This document shows positions 13,310-27,000 of a DNA stretch of 64,000 bases, piece by piece; the stretch's first letter is position 1, and every line of letters starts with the position of its first letter. This DNA comes from Hericium rajendrae (lineage: Eukaryota > Basidiomycota > Agaricomycetes > Russulales > Hericiaceae). A model generated the notes under the pieces. That model searched no databases. It was not told the origin of the DNA and saw only the letters and a list, made by a program, of their open reading frames with translations. Made by a program: the position numbers and the translations under genes. The stretch covers positions 1,178,001 through 1,242,000 of the forward strand of contig CM065883.1 of the NCBI GenBank assembly GCA_033439255.1, given 5' to 3'.

Positions 13310-16300
13310 ATGGTGCAGAGCTATCTCAGACATGGGCCAACGCAGGTTAGTTTCTTCTCATCGAGTTGATGGCTAATCTAATACTCTTTCTAGGCCTTCG
13401 GTCTCGTGTGCAGTCCAACCTCAAACTCATTATATGACGGCAAAATTGCTTATGTTCCTGGGCTGGAAGATGTCCTTGTCTGGGACATGAAAAGAGGCCA
13501 AATGGTGTGCAGCTTTTGCATGTAAATGTATCTTCAAAGACTTATGTCTTCCAGATGGCAATGTGGCACGAGACAGGCCATCGTGCGGAGGTGACCTGCA
13601 TTACACGGTCTCCCCAACCGGACTTGTTCGCAGTCGGATATGCGGATGGGTCCATCAGGCTCTGGAGTGCCTCTTCACAGTCGGTTATTGCTACCTTCAA
13701 TGGGCACAAAAAGGCCGTTACTGCGCTTGCCTTCGACGAGACAGGCGCAAGGCTGGCCTCGGGTTCTCAGGATACAAATCTTATTCTGTGGGATGTAGTC
13801 GGAGAATCTGGTCTTTACAGGTGAGATCTTATTTCACCCCCTTGTGGACTACGCATATTGACGTGCTATCATTAGACTACGGGGACACCGGGACCAAATC
13901 ACGGCCATTCGCTTTATCTCTAACGTTTCCTCGAATTTACCCTCATCCTCCACCGCTGCTCCTTCCAGTTATATCCTCACCTCTTCCAAGGATACCTTTG
14001 TTAAGCTTTGGGATCTACGTACGCAGCATTGCATCCAGACCGTCGTAGCGCATCGCGCCGAAGTCTGGACTCTCGACATCAATAATGAACAGAACCTCGT
14101 ATTCACTGGCAGTGGTGAAGGGGAGCTGAAAGCCTGGAAAATCGATCGGGAAGCACTGGAGTCGGGTTTGAGGGAGACAGAGACTGGAGAAGTATGTTCC
14201 CAAACGCAGCGTTACGCTCGAGTGCTAACACCCGTGGTCAAGGTCATCAAAGTTATACACCCCATTACCACGCTCCCTTTGTCTTCACAGCACAAAGTAT
14301 CCCAAATTACGTTCCATCCGACGCTTCCGTATCTCGCCGTTCAGTTTCATGACCGCTCAGTGGAAGTTTTCCGCATCCGCACGGAGGAGGAAGTTCGCAA
14401 GAAACAAGCGCGTCGGCGAAAGCGGGCCCAGGAAAAGAAGAAGTCAAAAGGCGGAAAAGGCAAGGCACAAGCTAATGAATCCGCCGATGAGGCGAAAAGG
14501 ACGGCGAAATCGACCTGGCTGACCTGTTTACGCCGTATTTGGTCGTCAGAGCCAGTGGTAAGGTCAGGTCGTTCGCATTTGCCGGCGAGGAAACCACAGC
14601 GAAGGGTGGTACGCAGGTGCGCATGCATCGGACTTCCGTGTCATTGCATAATCTCACACTTTCAAAGCTCTTCATGGCGCTATCTAACAATGCACTGGAG
14701 GTGTATGTGATACCTCAGCCCACGAAGTCGAAAGAAGGTCCTCCCGAAGCGTCCCGATTATACGTCCTCGACCTTCCGGGACACAGGACAGATATCCGCG
14801 CTCTTGCGCTCAGTTCCGATGATAATCTCCTGGCGTCTGTATCGAATGGTAATCTCGCATCTCTGCCAAGTGGTCTTCGCCGCTAATGGAATTGCAGGCT
14901 CGCTGAAGATTTGGAATATGAGGACGACGGCGTGTATCCGTACCTTAGAATGCGGCCATGCGATTTGTTGTACGTTCCTTCCAGGGGACCGACATGTAAG
15001 TCAATTCTTGCTGTTGTTGATACCAATGCTGACACGGTCTGCGCAGATCGCTGTTGGCACCAAAACAGGAGAAATCCTCCTTTACGATTTGTCTTCCGCC
15101 TCTCTTATTGAGACCGTCAAAGGTCATACAGCTACCATCTGGTCGATGCAAGTCCGCTTGATGACCAGGCCCTCGTCACCGGAAGCGCCGACAAGGACAT
15201 CAAATTCTGGAGTTTCGAATGGAATGACCAGGAGGTAAGTACTCGGCTTTTCGACGACCTGAGGATATTTCTCATGCATTGGGATGACAGAGTGGACCGA
15301 AACAGCTATCACTAGTGCACACACGAACCCTGAAAATGACGGACGATGTTCTGTCTGTACGGTACAGCCCCAATGGCAAGTTTTTGGCTGTAGCGCTCCT
15401 CGACTCGACGGTGAAAGTGTTCTATGAGGACTCGCTGAAATTCTTCCTGTCGTTGTATGGACACAAAGTGCGTTCCGCTCATGTGCACTTCATGTGCCAT
15501 TATTGACGCTGTATACTCTTTCCATAGCTTCCTGTGCTCTCGATGGACATCTCCAGCGATTCTAAGCTCATAGTGACCTGCTCGGCTGACAAAAACATCA
15601 AAATCTGGGGTCTTGACTTCGGCGACTGCCACAAGTCGATCTTCGCCCACGATGAAAGCGTCATGCAGGTCGCCTTCGAAAAGAAGAGCCATTATTTCTG
15701 GACTGTCGGAAAAGACAGAATGGTCAAGTACTGGGATGGAGACAAGGTACGTTTGTTTGGCTATAAGACTCAGTTGGCATTATATAACATTGTATCTCTA
15801 GTTCGAGAACATTCAGAAGCTTGAAGGCCATCACGGCGAAGTCTGGGCACTTGCCGTCAGCAACTACGGGAACTTCGTTGTTTCTGGCTCCCACGACAAG
15901 TCCATTCGAGTCTGGGAGAAACTGGACGAGCCAGTAAGTCATGTCTTATATGTTGTATTGATATGCGCTCACTTCTGTTCAGCTATTCCTGGAAGAAGAA
16001 CGCGAACGCGAACTCGAAAATCTCTACGAGAGCGGGTTAGCAGACACTATGAATCGCGAAGATCTTCCAATTGGGAATGGAGATGCGTCCGGCGACGCAC
16101 AGGCGACAGCCCAGGTGGAAAGCACTGGAGTCTCGAAGCAGACGACGGAGACGCTCATGGCCGGAGAACGCATCAGCGAGGCACTGGAGCTCGCGGACGG
16201 AGAGCGCAAGATCTTTGCGGAGTACGAGAAGGCCAAAGCCGGACTCTCGGAGGCAGACCAGTTGAGAGTTCCTGCGCCGCCTAAAATGCGCTGCTCGCGG

Positions 16301-16792
16301 CACATAATATGGAGCCGGAAGCTTGGGTGTTGAGAGTTGTGGAGGGCATCGAAAATACTGCCTTGCATGACGCGCTGCTCGTCCTGCCCTTTGGAAACGT
16401 GGTTTCTCTCATGGGTTATCTTACCATATGGGCATCAAAGGTTTTGTGCCTGAGTTTTGTGCCCAAAGCGATTTACTAATTCTGGTGGACAGGAGTGGAA
16501 CATCCCTCTTGTGTCGCGCATCATGTTCTTCCTTCTCAAGATCCATCACAACCAGATTGTTGCCACCCGCGTCATGCGTACGACACTCATTCCGCTGCGC
16601 AAGCATCTTCGCAGTGCACTGCTTCGTCAGAAGCAGACGATCAGCTACAACCTCGCCGCTCTGGAATACATTCGCCGTCAAGATGAGTCACAGCGAACAG
16701 CGCAATTTTACGAAGAGGAGGAGTTCGACGAGGAAAAGGTTCTCGCAAAGATAGCGGAAGGGAAGAAGCGGAAGCGGCGGGTACAGATTTAA
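13310..16792 (+). CDS. UTP12: UTP12/DIP2 (WDR3) small-subunit processome WD40 protein
   Basis: UTP12 is a UTP-B subcomplex scaffold that binds the 5' ETS of pre-rRNA in the nucleolus. Seen: [12 protein letters not shown] and AFGLVCSP at the start, a long run of WD40 repeats ([53 protein letters not shown]), a basic Lys-rich insert ([19 protein letters not shown]), a second propeller ([48 protein letters not shown]) and the C-terminal Utp12 domain ([35 protein letters not shown]). Three single-base losses interrupt the frame near 14,500 (GG for GGG), 15,157 and 16,283 (AAAA for AAAAA). For an essential gene this points to assembly error. IMP4, another processome gene, lies 2 kb away. Confidence 0.93.
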
Positions 16793-16971
16793 CGGTGATG
16801 TATGGTGGTAACTATACATCGCAATACAGTCCACATGCACAAATCAAGTTGCTCCAGGCACTGACTTTGGGAATAGTAATGTCATCGGGGTTAGTGTGTC
16901 TTGGGTCCCCACAAGTTCTCATACCTGGAAAATTGTCAAGACTACAGATATTTCTAGTATCAGCGATGGAC

Positions 16972-17836
16972 TTACCAGCTGTCGGGCTCTGTTGCCTGTC
17001 TCATCTTCACTGACAGTATGCCTTCGTCGAAATCGGCTAGCTCGCCGAACGCAGCCCGAGTCAAGTCTACATGCCTAGATCCCTTGGCGCATCCAGCGCA
17101 GGTGTCGACGACGCGGACGAAGACACATTTCTTGGGGCTATTGCACACTGCACATGTCATGTCAGTGAATGTTGCCCTTAGCGTGGGGGCATGCTTACAT
17201 TCCAGAAACTTGAAACACTGCGGCTTTGACGTCCATCCATCCATCGTGAGAGCACAGGCAAAAGAGGAGTCCTAACAACATTGGTTCGTCAGACTGCCAT
17301 ACTTCATATCACTTGATTCGATCGTACCGACGGCGCCCAACCCGATTGAGACCAGCAGCTCGGGTTTTTGAGGTCGTGTCCGGTATACCTAGTACCAAAG
17401 TCGTACGTGAGTCTTGTCGTGAAATACGTCAAGGCGCACCATGTTATCGTCACGTCCTCCGGTTTGCCGATGCCCTTCAGTCCCTTGAAAATATTCTTCA
17501 CGGCTCCCTTGACAGTATCACCAATGGCTTTTGTGCCAGCCTTGGTGTCGCCAATGGAAGAAGGCTGTTCTCGTTGTTCTAAGCTTCGCGGGTAGTTCGT
17601 TTGGTCGACAAGAGCACTTTGGTTTCGATCGCCGTACTTGTATGGAAGGTTCGTGATGTTCACGGTCTGCCATCCATCCTCGGCCGAGAAGGTATACCCG
17701 TCTCCCAAAGAGTGAGCGGTAGAGTATCTTAGCTCAGAAAGCGAACGAGGGCCATGGTGACTGGGCAAGAACGGGGTAGCAGCGAAGGAGAGAGCCGAGT
17801 AAAGAACGACAAAAAGATCGAGATGAAGCGAAACAT
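16972..17836 (-). CDS. EXPN-type secreted protein with RlpA/expansin-like double-psi beta-barrel
   Basis: Agaricomycete secreted protein of the non-catalytic EXPN type, a relative of expansin and RlpA barrels that may act on cell walls. Seen: after the ATG at 17836 a hydrophobic leader, a middle region ending GAVKNIFKGLKGIGK, then YTGHDLKNPSCWSQSGWAP, DSSFACALTMDGWTSKPQC and the barrel signature CVFVRVVDTCAGC followed by HVDLTRAAFGELADFDEG and VKMRQATEPDSW. Cysteines are paired as in secreted folds. The leader reads as a perfect signal peptide (MFRFISIF then VVLYSALSFAATP) only across a one-base loss in a T run near 17,813. No catalytic residues are claimed. About five introns. Confidence 0.8.
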
Positions 17837-18229
17837 GGCGATCCAACAGAGTTGACGTGCTGACCAGCCCTTGAAACGTTCGCAAAGTCGAATCTCAGGG
17901 AAGAACGCGGCGGGACACAATGCAATGAACAGTATTAGTAGACACTGAACTCAGACCCGCTCGCGTGCAGGACGCGGGGGAACGGAACACACACAAACAA
18001 CGCGTCGAATTTCCCATCACATGACCGCTGCGAAGCACTTAGATCTGAGTAAGATCGCCTCGGGGAGAGCACGTCTTCCGAGTCTTTGGCTTGCTCATCG
18101 TTGCCTCGCAGACTCAGTACTGCCTGGTACGCTGCTATAAAGTGGTCCCGGAGTCATTTCCAAATCATCGTGCCGCGTCACGTTTTGCACAAACCCAGTT
18201 TGTTTCCTTCCTTTTTAAATAGCTCCTCA

Positions 18230-19974
<1,745 letters not shown>

Positions 19975-20140
19975 TATCATGTATATCCACATGAAAAGTC
20001 ATCGATTGCAATGTTAGATGTCGGAAGAGACGCGCGTTGCGCTACATGCCTATAGAATCGCTTTGCGTCTCGGGTATTGATGGCCTTGCAAAACTCTGCG
20101 AAATAGTTTTTCTGACATGCTGCGTTGAATCAGTGGTCGG

Positions 20141-21650
20141 TCATGTCACATTTGCCAAGATGGTGACGACCATATCTAGGTCCTCATCCCCTCTTTTGGT
20201 GATAGAACTCGAGGAAGAGGCCTTGTCCTCCCAACCCAAAGCCACCCGTTTAAATTTCCCGAGTTGAGCGATGAGACTTGCAGAGACGGCCGACAGAGTA
20301 TCATCGCTGATCTCGCCAGAAATGATCTCGCTGGCCATGAAAGTCGGAGAACTCGGGCCGTCTGACGGAGCCAGCAGCCGGACTGACAAGACCAGGGGCT
20401 TCAGAGATGAGGCGAGACTGAAGAGATGAGGTAGTGGGTTGAAGGACGATGAGGGTATGGAGAGAGCCATGGATGGAGATAGAGCTGTGGGTGGATCGTA
20501 TCTGCGAAAGGGAGTTATGGCACCTTCAAACGGGCATCGAGGAGGAGACCCACTGACCTGAAACAGGCTATGAAGACCCTGAAACCTTTCGTAGGGACTC
20601 CATAGCCCTTGAACACATCGGCAAATCTTAGAAGACTGCGCCCATTGCTGGTTGTGCATTCTGGGAATATCACGACGGGGCGCCCTGCCTGACGTTGAAT
20701 GTCCTTCAAGCTTTGATAGTTGGAGCCGACGTCAGTCGTTGACCACGGTAGATTGCCAGTATGGCAGACAATCGTCAGTAATGACACTTGCTGAAAACCA
20801 ACGATGGACGCGCGGGTTGTCGGAGCCCTCGTTGCTTGTGAGGCGATGTTGCAGAGCCAGTTCCAGTCCGTCGTCCAGGTGTCCGAGATATGGGCGTCGC
20901 GACTTGCTCTTTTTGGGGCTGCACAGGCTCGCTGACTGGCAGAACAAAGACGGGATTAAATCTGGAGGATGAAGATTTTAGATTATACAGCGCAGCGAGC
21001 TGTGTAAAAGAACGCGCACCTGAAGGCCAACCACAAGAGTTCTATCCATGATGACCAGTTCGTGACAATAAGGTCTCCAGCTTTAGGGTTCCATGATTCT
21101 GGCTGGTTGTTACCACGCCTGCAGGCGAGGTCAGTGGCCTGCTACGAAACAGGACATTCCATCTTACCCTCGCTTCCTTGTAATGATCTCAACTGGTATC
21201 CACCATAATCCGAAGAAAAACAAAGCTGAACGAGACAGAATTGCCGTAAATAAGTACGTGACGATTCTGTAAAGAGGAGATATAGGATACTATGGATTAT
21301 TAGCACCACTGCAGAACATAAGGATGGATAAACGAGACGGACCAGGATTAGACAAACGTATTGCACTATTACAAGATAAACCGTTGCAAGCAGCAAAATG
21401 GCAGCTGTCCGTATAAGCCCGATAGCCAGACCGAAAGGAAGCAGGATGTTTGACTACCACATTGTTTCCCAGAGGTGGTACTGGCGTAAGGAATGGCTGG
21501 ACATATCGTTGGTCACCACTTGTCCGACCTGGCCAGCAGTGAGATAACATACCTGAATTCCCGTGCCTGGGTCCTGTTGAAGAGTTAGTTAAAACCGTTC
21601 AAATCACAGCGGTGAATTGTGCTCACCCGATACGCTGAGTACTTCTCCAT
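20141..21650 (-). CDS. LOA1/VPS66-like lysophosphatidic acid acyltransferase family protein
   Basis: Membrane acyltransferase of the PlsC superfamily, resembling yeast LOA1, which acylates lysophosphatidic acid at the ER and lipid droplets. Seen: MEKYSAYRDPGTGIQ at the start, PFLTPVPPLGNNVVV, a membrane segment LLPFGLAIGLIRTAAILLLA running into VYLVIVQYVCLILV, then WNPKAGDLIVTNWSSWIELL, NPVFVLPVSE, VVIFPECTTSNGRSLLRFAD (matching the family FPEGTTSNGR motif, with Cys in place of Gly) and GFRVFIACFR. The C-terminal half (SLSPSMALSIPSSSF onward) is unrelated to catalysis. One extra A near 21,448 breaks the frame between NNVVV and ILLPFG. Unusually, the typical HxxxxD box is replaced by NWSSWIE, as I recall for LOA1-type members. 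Substrate assignment is inference. Confidence 0.72.
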
Positions 21651-21850
21651 GGATGAACAGAAATGACCGCCAACAGAAAGCACCTTTCGGAGGAAAGCGG
21701 AGCCAAAGATGGAAACGTGATTGTTATCTTATCTTATCGCGGCAGATCCGGCATTGGTACGTGACCGCGACTGCGGGGATCTCGCATGCGCGCTGCGTCC
21801 CGACAACCTCGCTTCCACTGAACATTCATTGTCAAGTAGTTGACTGCACC

Positions 21851-23035
21851 ATGGCTTTCTTCGAAGGGATTTCGTCCTTCTACCACAACCAGTTCAAGCA
21901 TTTTGCTCGCCGGGTGCAGAAACTGTCGGTCTTCTGGAAGGTGCGTATTCCACGCTCTGACCCCGGGTCATCTCCTGATCGTGCTTCTACAGCTCGTTCT
22001 GTCTGCTGTACTATTATTTTACATTTCTCTTATAGTTTTGGCCATTATATTTCGTCCAGCACGCATCGCCCAGTTCGTTTATGATCTCGCGCAGAGAATC
22101 AGCAGTCATCCTGCGGGGTGGATATTGCTTGTATTAATGATCAGTAAGTCCCTCAGTTGCGCGCATCGACTGTGTCAAGGGACCTGACATCGACATCATG
22201 CGCCATAGCTGCTGTCTCGTTCCCTCCCGTGATCGGTCATACGTTGATGCTCGAGATATGCGGGTTCGCATATGGCATCCGCGGCTTCTGGGTAGCAGCT
22301 GCTGGCTCGCTGTTTGGATCCGCCTTCGTCCTTGTCGCCTTGCGATATATGTTCTCTGAGAGAGTCCGCGAGTGGTCGTCCAAAAACAAGCGGTGGCAAG
22401 CTCTAGAAACAGTCATCGTTCGTGTTTACTTTGTGCGCTGGGTATTCACGACGCTGAAGCTAAGATAGAACGCCAAAGGCCTGCCTTTGATCGTCCTCAT
22501 TCGGTGGTCATCGTTCCCTCCATGGCCGTACTCAAACATGCTTTTCTCGGTCAGTGCCTTCGATGCGTTCTAATAATATAATCGTAACCTCGCCTCAGTC
22601 CATCCAAGCAGTTTCGCTTTTCCAGTTATGCTCGCCACCATCTGCATATTCCCGAGGTTCCTTCTATATGTTTTCGTTGGGTCGCGCTTAGCATCCCTGT
22701 CAGATGGGAAGCAGCGCCATGAGATGGACACCCGTATGTGTGTCCCAAAGATTTATCCACGCGGTAGCCTCACTGTGATACAGAAACAAAGGTCATCAAC
22801 AGCTTGTTTGTCGTCGGTGGCCTTTCCATCGGTGTCCTGGCTGGCTAGTACGTAGTTTGCGATGTCAATTAGTTCTCTTTCCTGACGAACCCACAGCATC
22901 GTTTACACTCTCATGGAGCGCGAGATGAGGGGCATCTCTCCCGAAGTAGAGCAGTTGGCTGAGGAAGCGATAGAAGAGGCCGACGAAGGAGCACCTCTGC
23001 TAGATAGTTTCTCCTCTGATTCTGTACGCGTCTAG
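21851..23035 (+). CDS. TVP38: TVP38/VTT-domain (SNARE-associated Golgi) membrane protein
   Basis: Golgi-resident multi-pass protein of the DedA/VTT superfamily. Seen: MAFFEGISSFYHNQFKHFAR, then LVLSAVLLFYISLIVLAII (first helix), PAGWILLVLMI, the VTT core TAVSFPPVIGHTLMLEICGF into AYGIRGFWVAAAGSLFGSA, a cytosolic loop SERVREWSSKNKRWQALE, then NAKGLPLIVLIRWSSFPPW and PYSNMLFS, IFPRFLLYVFVGSRLASLSD, VVGGLSIGVLAGYIVYTLM and the acidic tail EEADEGAPLLDSFSSDS. The conserved loop before RWSSFPPWPYSN is as in the family. About six introns. One T seems missing near 22,626 (LFQ-FML). It is divergent from the acyltransferase gene with about 200 bp between starts. Confidence 0.85.
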
Positions 23036-23338
23036 ATGGTATTTGGATACAAGGTTTGTAGGGTACAGTATTTATTTAGGGTGCAGACAGGCACCCTTCA
23101 AGCTGCGACACACAGTAAGGCGTGGTCACTATTAGACTCCGACCTGCGGAGGATGACTTAAGGTCGCACCTCATAGCAAGTTCAGCCTGAAGCATGAAAC
23201 ATGACGAGAGCTTATTCCTGCTTATTCCAGGAGCAGTTTCAAATGCTCCGACTCCAAATCCATCTTGTGTCGGAATCTCAGCCGCTGCCGGTACCTGAAG
23301 TTGTTACAGCAGCCTCTGTGGCCTACGGAGTCAGCGAG
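23036..23338. other. Convergent intergenic region
   Basis: Holds the 3' ends of the TVP38-like gene (plus) and the F-box gene (minus). No further gene or repeat is seen. Confidence 0.5.
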
Positions 23339-24991
23339 TCAGCCTTCACATATCAGAACAAAAGCGGTAAAAAACTCACGACAAAGGTCATCGAGATTCC
23401 TAGCAACTACACTGCAGTTGGTCATGCGGGCCAGAGCCATGACATCGCCCTCCTTCACCAAGGCGCAATTAATAACGGTGATGTTCTCAATGGGATCTGG
23501 GCGAGCCGCCTCTGCATCAGCTGCCGCCTCATTCCTACTAGACACAAGATCCACCAGGGTGCGGCCTGAGAGCTGTTCGCACCATCGCAGATCGAGACGT
23601 CTCAGCCGTGGGCAAGCGCCTGTTGGTCCATTAAGCAATGCAATCGCTTCGTTCGGTACCTCCGTTTCATGAAGGCGGAGCTCTTCCAGGGATGGAATGT
23701 TAAGGAAGCAGTGCGCGAAATCACCACGGGGAATGTCGACATCGTGGAGTTCTAGAAGTTCGAGGGGCGGGGAGCATTGATCTATGAACTGTCGGAGCGA
23801 AGACCCTGTGTTTTCGTGCGGGAAGTTAAGCGGAGCATCCGAGCTGCGTAGGTGAAGGCGGCGAAGTTCTCGAGTGTCTACGTGCCGAAGGAAGGCATTG
23901 AAGCCGGGATATGCGTTGATTATGAGTATGCGGAGCTCAGGGAGTATCGCAGGTGGTACGTCGGGGGCTGGAAAGACTATAGCCTCGGAAAAGTCACTTG
24001 GGATTGTAAGGGTAAGGCGCTCGAGATGGGGGAGTTTCTCAAGCATGGCTAAGACAGGCATGATGGCCACAGGACCCGTGGAGAATGGTACAAGCTCCAT
24101 AGAGAGCTCCCGGATTTGGTTGGGTACAGCAACAGGGAATTTGTTGCAGATGGTGGATACCGTATGTAGACGAGGTGCATGTTGGATGGTTTCCGAAAGG
24201 CATGCCAAGTCCTCTGCATTCTCGTCCCCATCTAAGGCAAGTGCGAGGGTGTACACAGTGACTTCACGTAGTTGTGGTGCAGGACGATTGCACATGCCCA
24301 GGATCTCCCGCGCCTGCTGCACGAACCTGGCATGGAGGTTGAAAGTGCGCCATTGCGCCGTACGGTCAATCAGCATCTCCATTGCGTGGATCAGCTGAGG
24401 ATCGAGGACTCGAATGTCGACTGTGACACAGAGATCAGACTCAGCAGCTCTCGAGAGCCAGAAACCTGTCCTCCCGACCGGATCCAAGCTGTCGCTGGTC
24501 AGATGGATATGTGACCAAATTCTTGGAGCAAGAGCGGCTCGTCTCCACTTTCGACAGACGTGGGATGCAACGAGGGGTGCCTTCGCCCAGCCCGCCGCAG
24601 CGCATTGGTCGAAGATCTGGCCCAAAACTTCGTCAGGTGCCCGACGAGCGAGTGTGATCATGCCCTTGCAACGTTTGATGAAATCTAGATGCTGTTGCCT
24701 TGCGCTACGCAATCTGTTCGCCTCGCGTAGGACATCATGGATCTTCGACTCTATCGCCTCGACAGCTTTTTCGTGGGCCTCGATCTCTCCATGAACTGCA
24801 GCGATGTTTTCGAGGGAGAGATCATAACTGAGTACGGGCTGGCCGGAGGTCGGATTAGTCGGATATATCACGACATTTACTCTTTGCGGTAAATCATAAT
24901 ATACACACCATTTCGCATTCAAGCGTGTGCCGAGAGAGCATGGTCTGGTACGGCAGCAGGACGTTGACGACTGAATAGAAAGCCTGTACAA
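23339..24991 (-). CDS. F-box-like protein with leucine-rich region
   Basis: Single-exon 550-codon gene of the F-box type that is much expanded in Agaricomycetes; such proteins recruit targets to SCF ubiquitin ligases. Seen: a coiled-coil stretch (AAVHGEIEAHEKAVEAIESK through LREANRLRSARQQHLDFI), an F-box-like segment RRAPDEVLGQIFDQCAAAGW followed by SHVCRKWRRAALAPRIWSHI, then irregular leucine-rich segments (LRRLHLRSSDAPL, LLELHDVDIPRGDF, IPSLEELRLHETEVP, LRRLDLRWCEQLSGRTLVDL). No frame break across 1.65 kb, unlike many neighbours. The first 50 or so residues (MYRLSIQSS) look poorly conserved, and the true start may lie further downstream or upstream in another exon. Substrate unknown. Confidence 0.8.
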   Translation of the reverse strand: MYRLSIQSSTSCCRTRPCSLGTRLNAKWCVYYDLPQRVNVVIYPTNPTSGQPVLSYDLSLENIAAVHGEIEAHEKAVEAIESKIHDVLREANRLRSARQQHLDFIKRCKGMITLARRAPDEVLGQIFDQCAAAGWAKAPLVASHVCRKWRRAALAPRIWSHIHLTSDSLDPVGRTGFWLSRAAESDLCVTVDIRVLDPQLIHAMEMLIDRTAQWRTFNLHARFVQQAREILGMCNRPAPQLREVTVYTLALALDGDENAEDLACLSETIQHAPRLHTVSTICNKFPVAVPNQIRELSMELVPFSTGPVAIMPVLAMLEKLPHLERLTLTIPSDFSEAIVFPAPDVPPAILPELRILIINAYPGFNAFLRHVDTRELRRLHLRSSDAPLNFPHENTGSSLRQFIDQCSPPLELLELHDVDIPRGDFAHCFLNIPSLEELRLHETEVPNEAIALLNGPTGACPRLRRLDLRWCEQLSGRTLVDLVSSRNEAAADAEAARPDPIENITVINCALVKEGDVMALARMTNCSVVARNLDDLCREFFTAFVLICEG

Positions 24992-25538
24992 CCGCCGCAG
25001 ATGCCCATGCAGATACAGAGGCGAAGCTTTGCCAGGAAATTGAGCGATCCGACTTTCTGCTGTCGTATGAGAGGTGAAGCTAGTAAGCTGATGAAGTACA
25101 GTTGCTGATGATATGTTGAGAACTCACGACATGATAGACTTGTGAATCTGTGATGGACGGTCGACGAAGCAATGCTCGGCGCCGGGCCGGTGGTCCGGTC
25201 TCTGCCTGCCACATAAGCGGTATTTTGCTCATGGCCAAACATTTTGTCAACAACTACGAGGGCGCAGGCCTCAGCCGCTACCTCGACTTGGTTCTCCCGT
25301 ATACCTCCCGCACAGTCCTTCACTCGGTTTCTTACTTCCTACTCAACCCCGTAAGTGTCACTTCAAATCACTGCGCCAATGATGATTCAGAGTGGAAGCT
25401 GCATCGACCCGCAGTAGAATACGAGCGCGGTCGAAGTGAAGACCTATGTTCTAGATACTGCTGAGGCTCCGCGTCGCAGAAACTTGAAACACACGCTGAC
25501 GACCTGTTCTTCAGACTCTTCGACGGTTTTGTAACATC
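24992..25538. other. Intergenic region between F-box gene and SSU72
   Basis: Promoter space for two divergent genes. A plus-strand open frame at 25,150-25,464 (MAKHFVNNYEGAGLSRYLDL inside it) has no recognised relatives and is not called as a gene. Confidence 0.4.
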
Positions 25539-26678
25539 ATGGATCCACGTAGAGCACGCGACCCCCGTCTTGCGCGTGCCTCAGATCCGCGTTTGCAACA
25601 ACAAAGACCGCATTCAAATTCTCCTGCACCACCCAATGCTTATCAACAACAATATGGCGGGACTCCTTTTAGAGCGGATTCCATACCACCCTTGAACGTG
25701 CAACCAGTCCCTACCCCTCCCCAAGCGTTTGCTCAGGCTGTCGCCTCAGCGTCGATTCAGATGGATGCGCAATCGGAGGCTGGTTCGTCAATCATCACCA
25801 TGAACCGTGAGTCAGCAATTTCCAGCATCAAACCACGACCTCTCTTTTGCGTAGTCTGCGCCAGCAACCAGGTAGGTATCGTCATGGTTAGACCTCCGTA
25901 TGTAGCGCCAATGTATGTCACAGAATCGTTCGATGGAAGGTCACTTCGTTCTATCGTCAGTATTTTATCTATCTACCTGAGAGTTCAAAATTTCAACAAA
26001 ATGCCTACAGAAGAGCAGGTTACCGTGTAATCTCATTTGGTACTGGGTCCGCTGTTCGATTACCGGGGCCATCGATTGACAAGCCGAACATATACACCTT
26101 TGGCACCCCATACCACCAAATGTTTGAAGAGCTTCATGGCAAGGATTCTCGACTGTAAGATCCTTACGTGTAAGTGGTGCCGTCACTGACGCCTACGTCT
26201 TCATTGCAGGTACACTGCGAATGGTCTTCTGCAGATGCTAGACCGAAACAGGAAGATCAAAATGGCACCAGAACGATGGCAAGAAAGCAAAGCGGTAGCC
26301 GACATTGTCATCACATGCGAGGAGCGATGCTTCGATGCCGTCTGCGATGGTATGTTTTTGTCGGCTTTGTCGGGGCCACGGTCTTGACCTTGACCCATCA
26401 GATCTAATGTCACGCGGCGGCGAGTTCAATCGCGTTGTTCATGTCATCAATGTCGAAATCAAAGATAATCACGAAGAAGCACTTATTGCGGGGAAAGCCT
26501 ATCCTTGACTTGGCAGCGGCGGTACGTGGTGTCCATTCTGGAGTGTCGTGCTTTCGACTCATATATCGTGGAGCAGATTGAGGCTTCGAACGATATAGAT
26601 GAAGATATAGATAAGATATTACAGGCACAGCAGGAAAGGCACCCGCACAATCTACTGCATGCTGTAGCATACTACTGA
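25539..26678 (+). CDS. SSU72: SSU72 RNA polymerase II CTD phosphatase
   Basis: SSU72 removes phosphate from Ser5 and Ser7 of the Pol II C-terminal domain and belongs to the cleavage/polyadenylation complex. Seen: a Pro/Gln-rich N-terminal extension ([20 protein letters not shown] onward, about 100 residues) not found in the yeast protein, then the catalytic CX5R loop CASNQNRS across an intron, [93 protein letters not shown] and a C-terminal helix ending LLHAVAYY. One extra T near 26,502 breaks AGKAILDLAAA. The DPR repeats of the extension ([13 protein letters not shown]) may be a binding segment. Six or so introns. Confidence 0.93.
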
Positions 26679-27000
26679 GTGTAGGTACTATGTAGGACAC
26701 TTGCTTTTGAGGTCGCTCTGGACAACGTCGGTCTGCCTGTCCCTTGTCTGGATCTCGCCCACACTCTGTCCATTGAACTGGATCGACCGCGCAGACGCAG
26801 CGTAGGGAGAGGAACACAGCACGTCATGAGATTTGTTATGGCGATATGCGTGGGAAACAAAGACGCGATCATTCTCTCAGTGATCTTGTCGCGTTCATCG
26901 CAGCGAAGCTGTCCCGCTCACGGATTCCAGGATCGGCGTATATAAGGAATCCCAATGCCTCCTGAGATTTCCGCTCCCCCTGTTCTTCTTCTTTTGCAAC

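Noticed and set aside
12964-13311. Longer N-terminus for the aspartyl aminopeptidase
   Set aside because: It would overlap the UTP12 start region, and the leader is unlike the family; MMLYST at 13,143 fits better.
18086-18229. N-terminal extension of the cystathionine gamma-synthase-like enzyme
   Set aside because: In frame but not family-like; the conserved protein begins at MAPKDDKPRL, so this is treated as 5' UTR.
25150-25464. Plus-strand open frame between F-box gene and SSU72
   Set aside because: About 100 codons without recognised motifs, and an opposite-strand frame of similar length covers the same bases.
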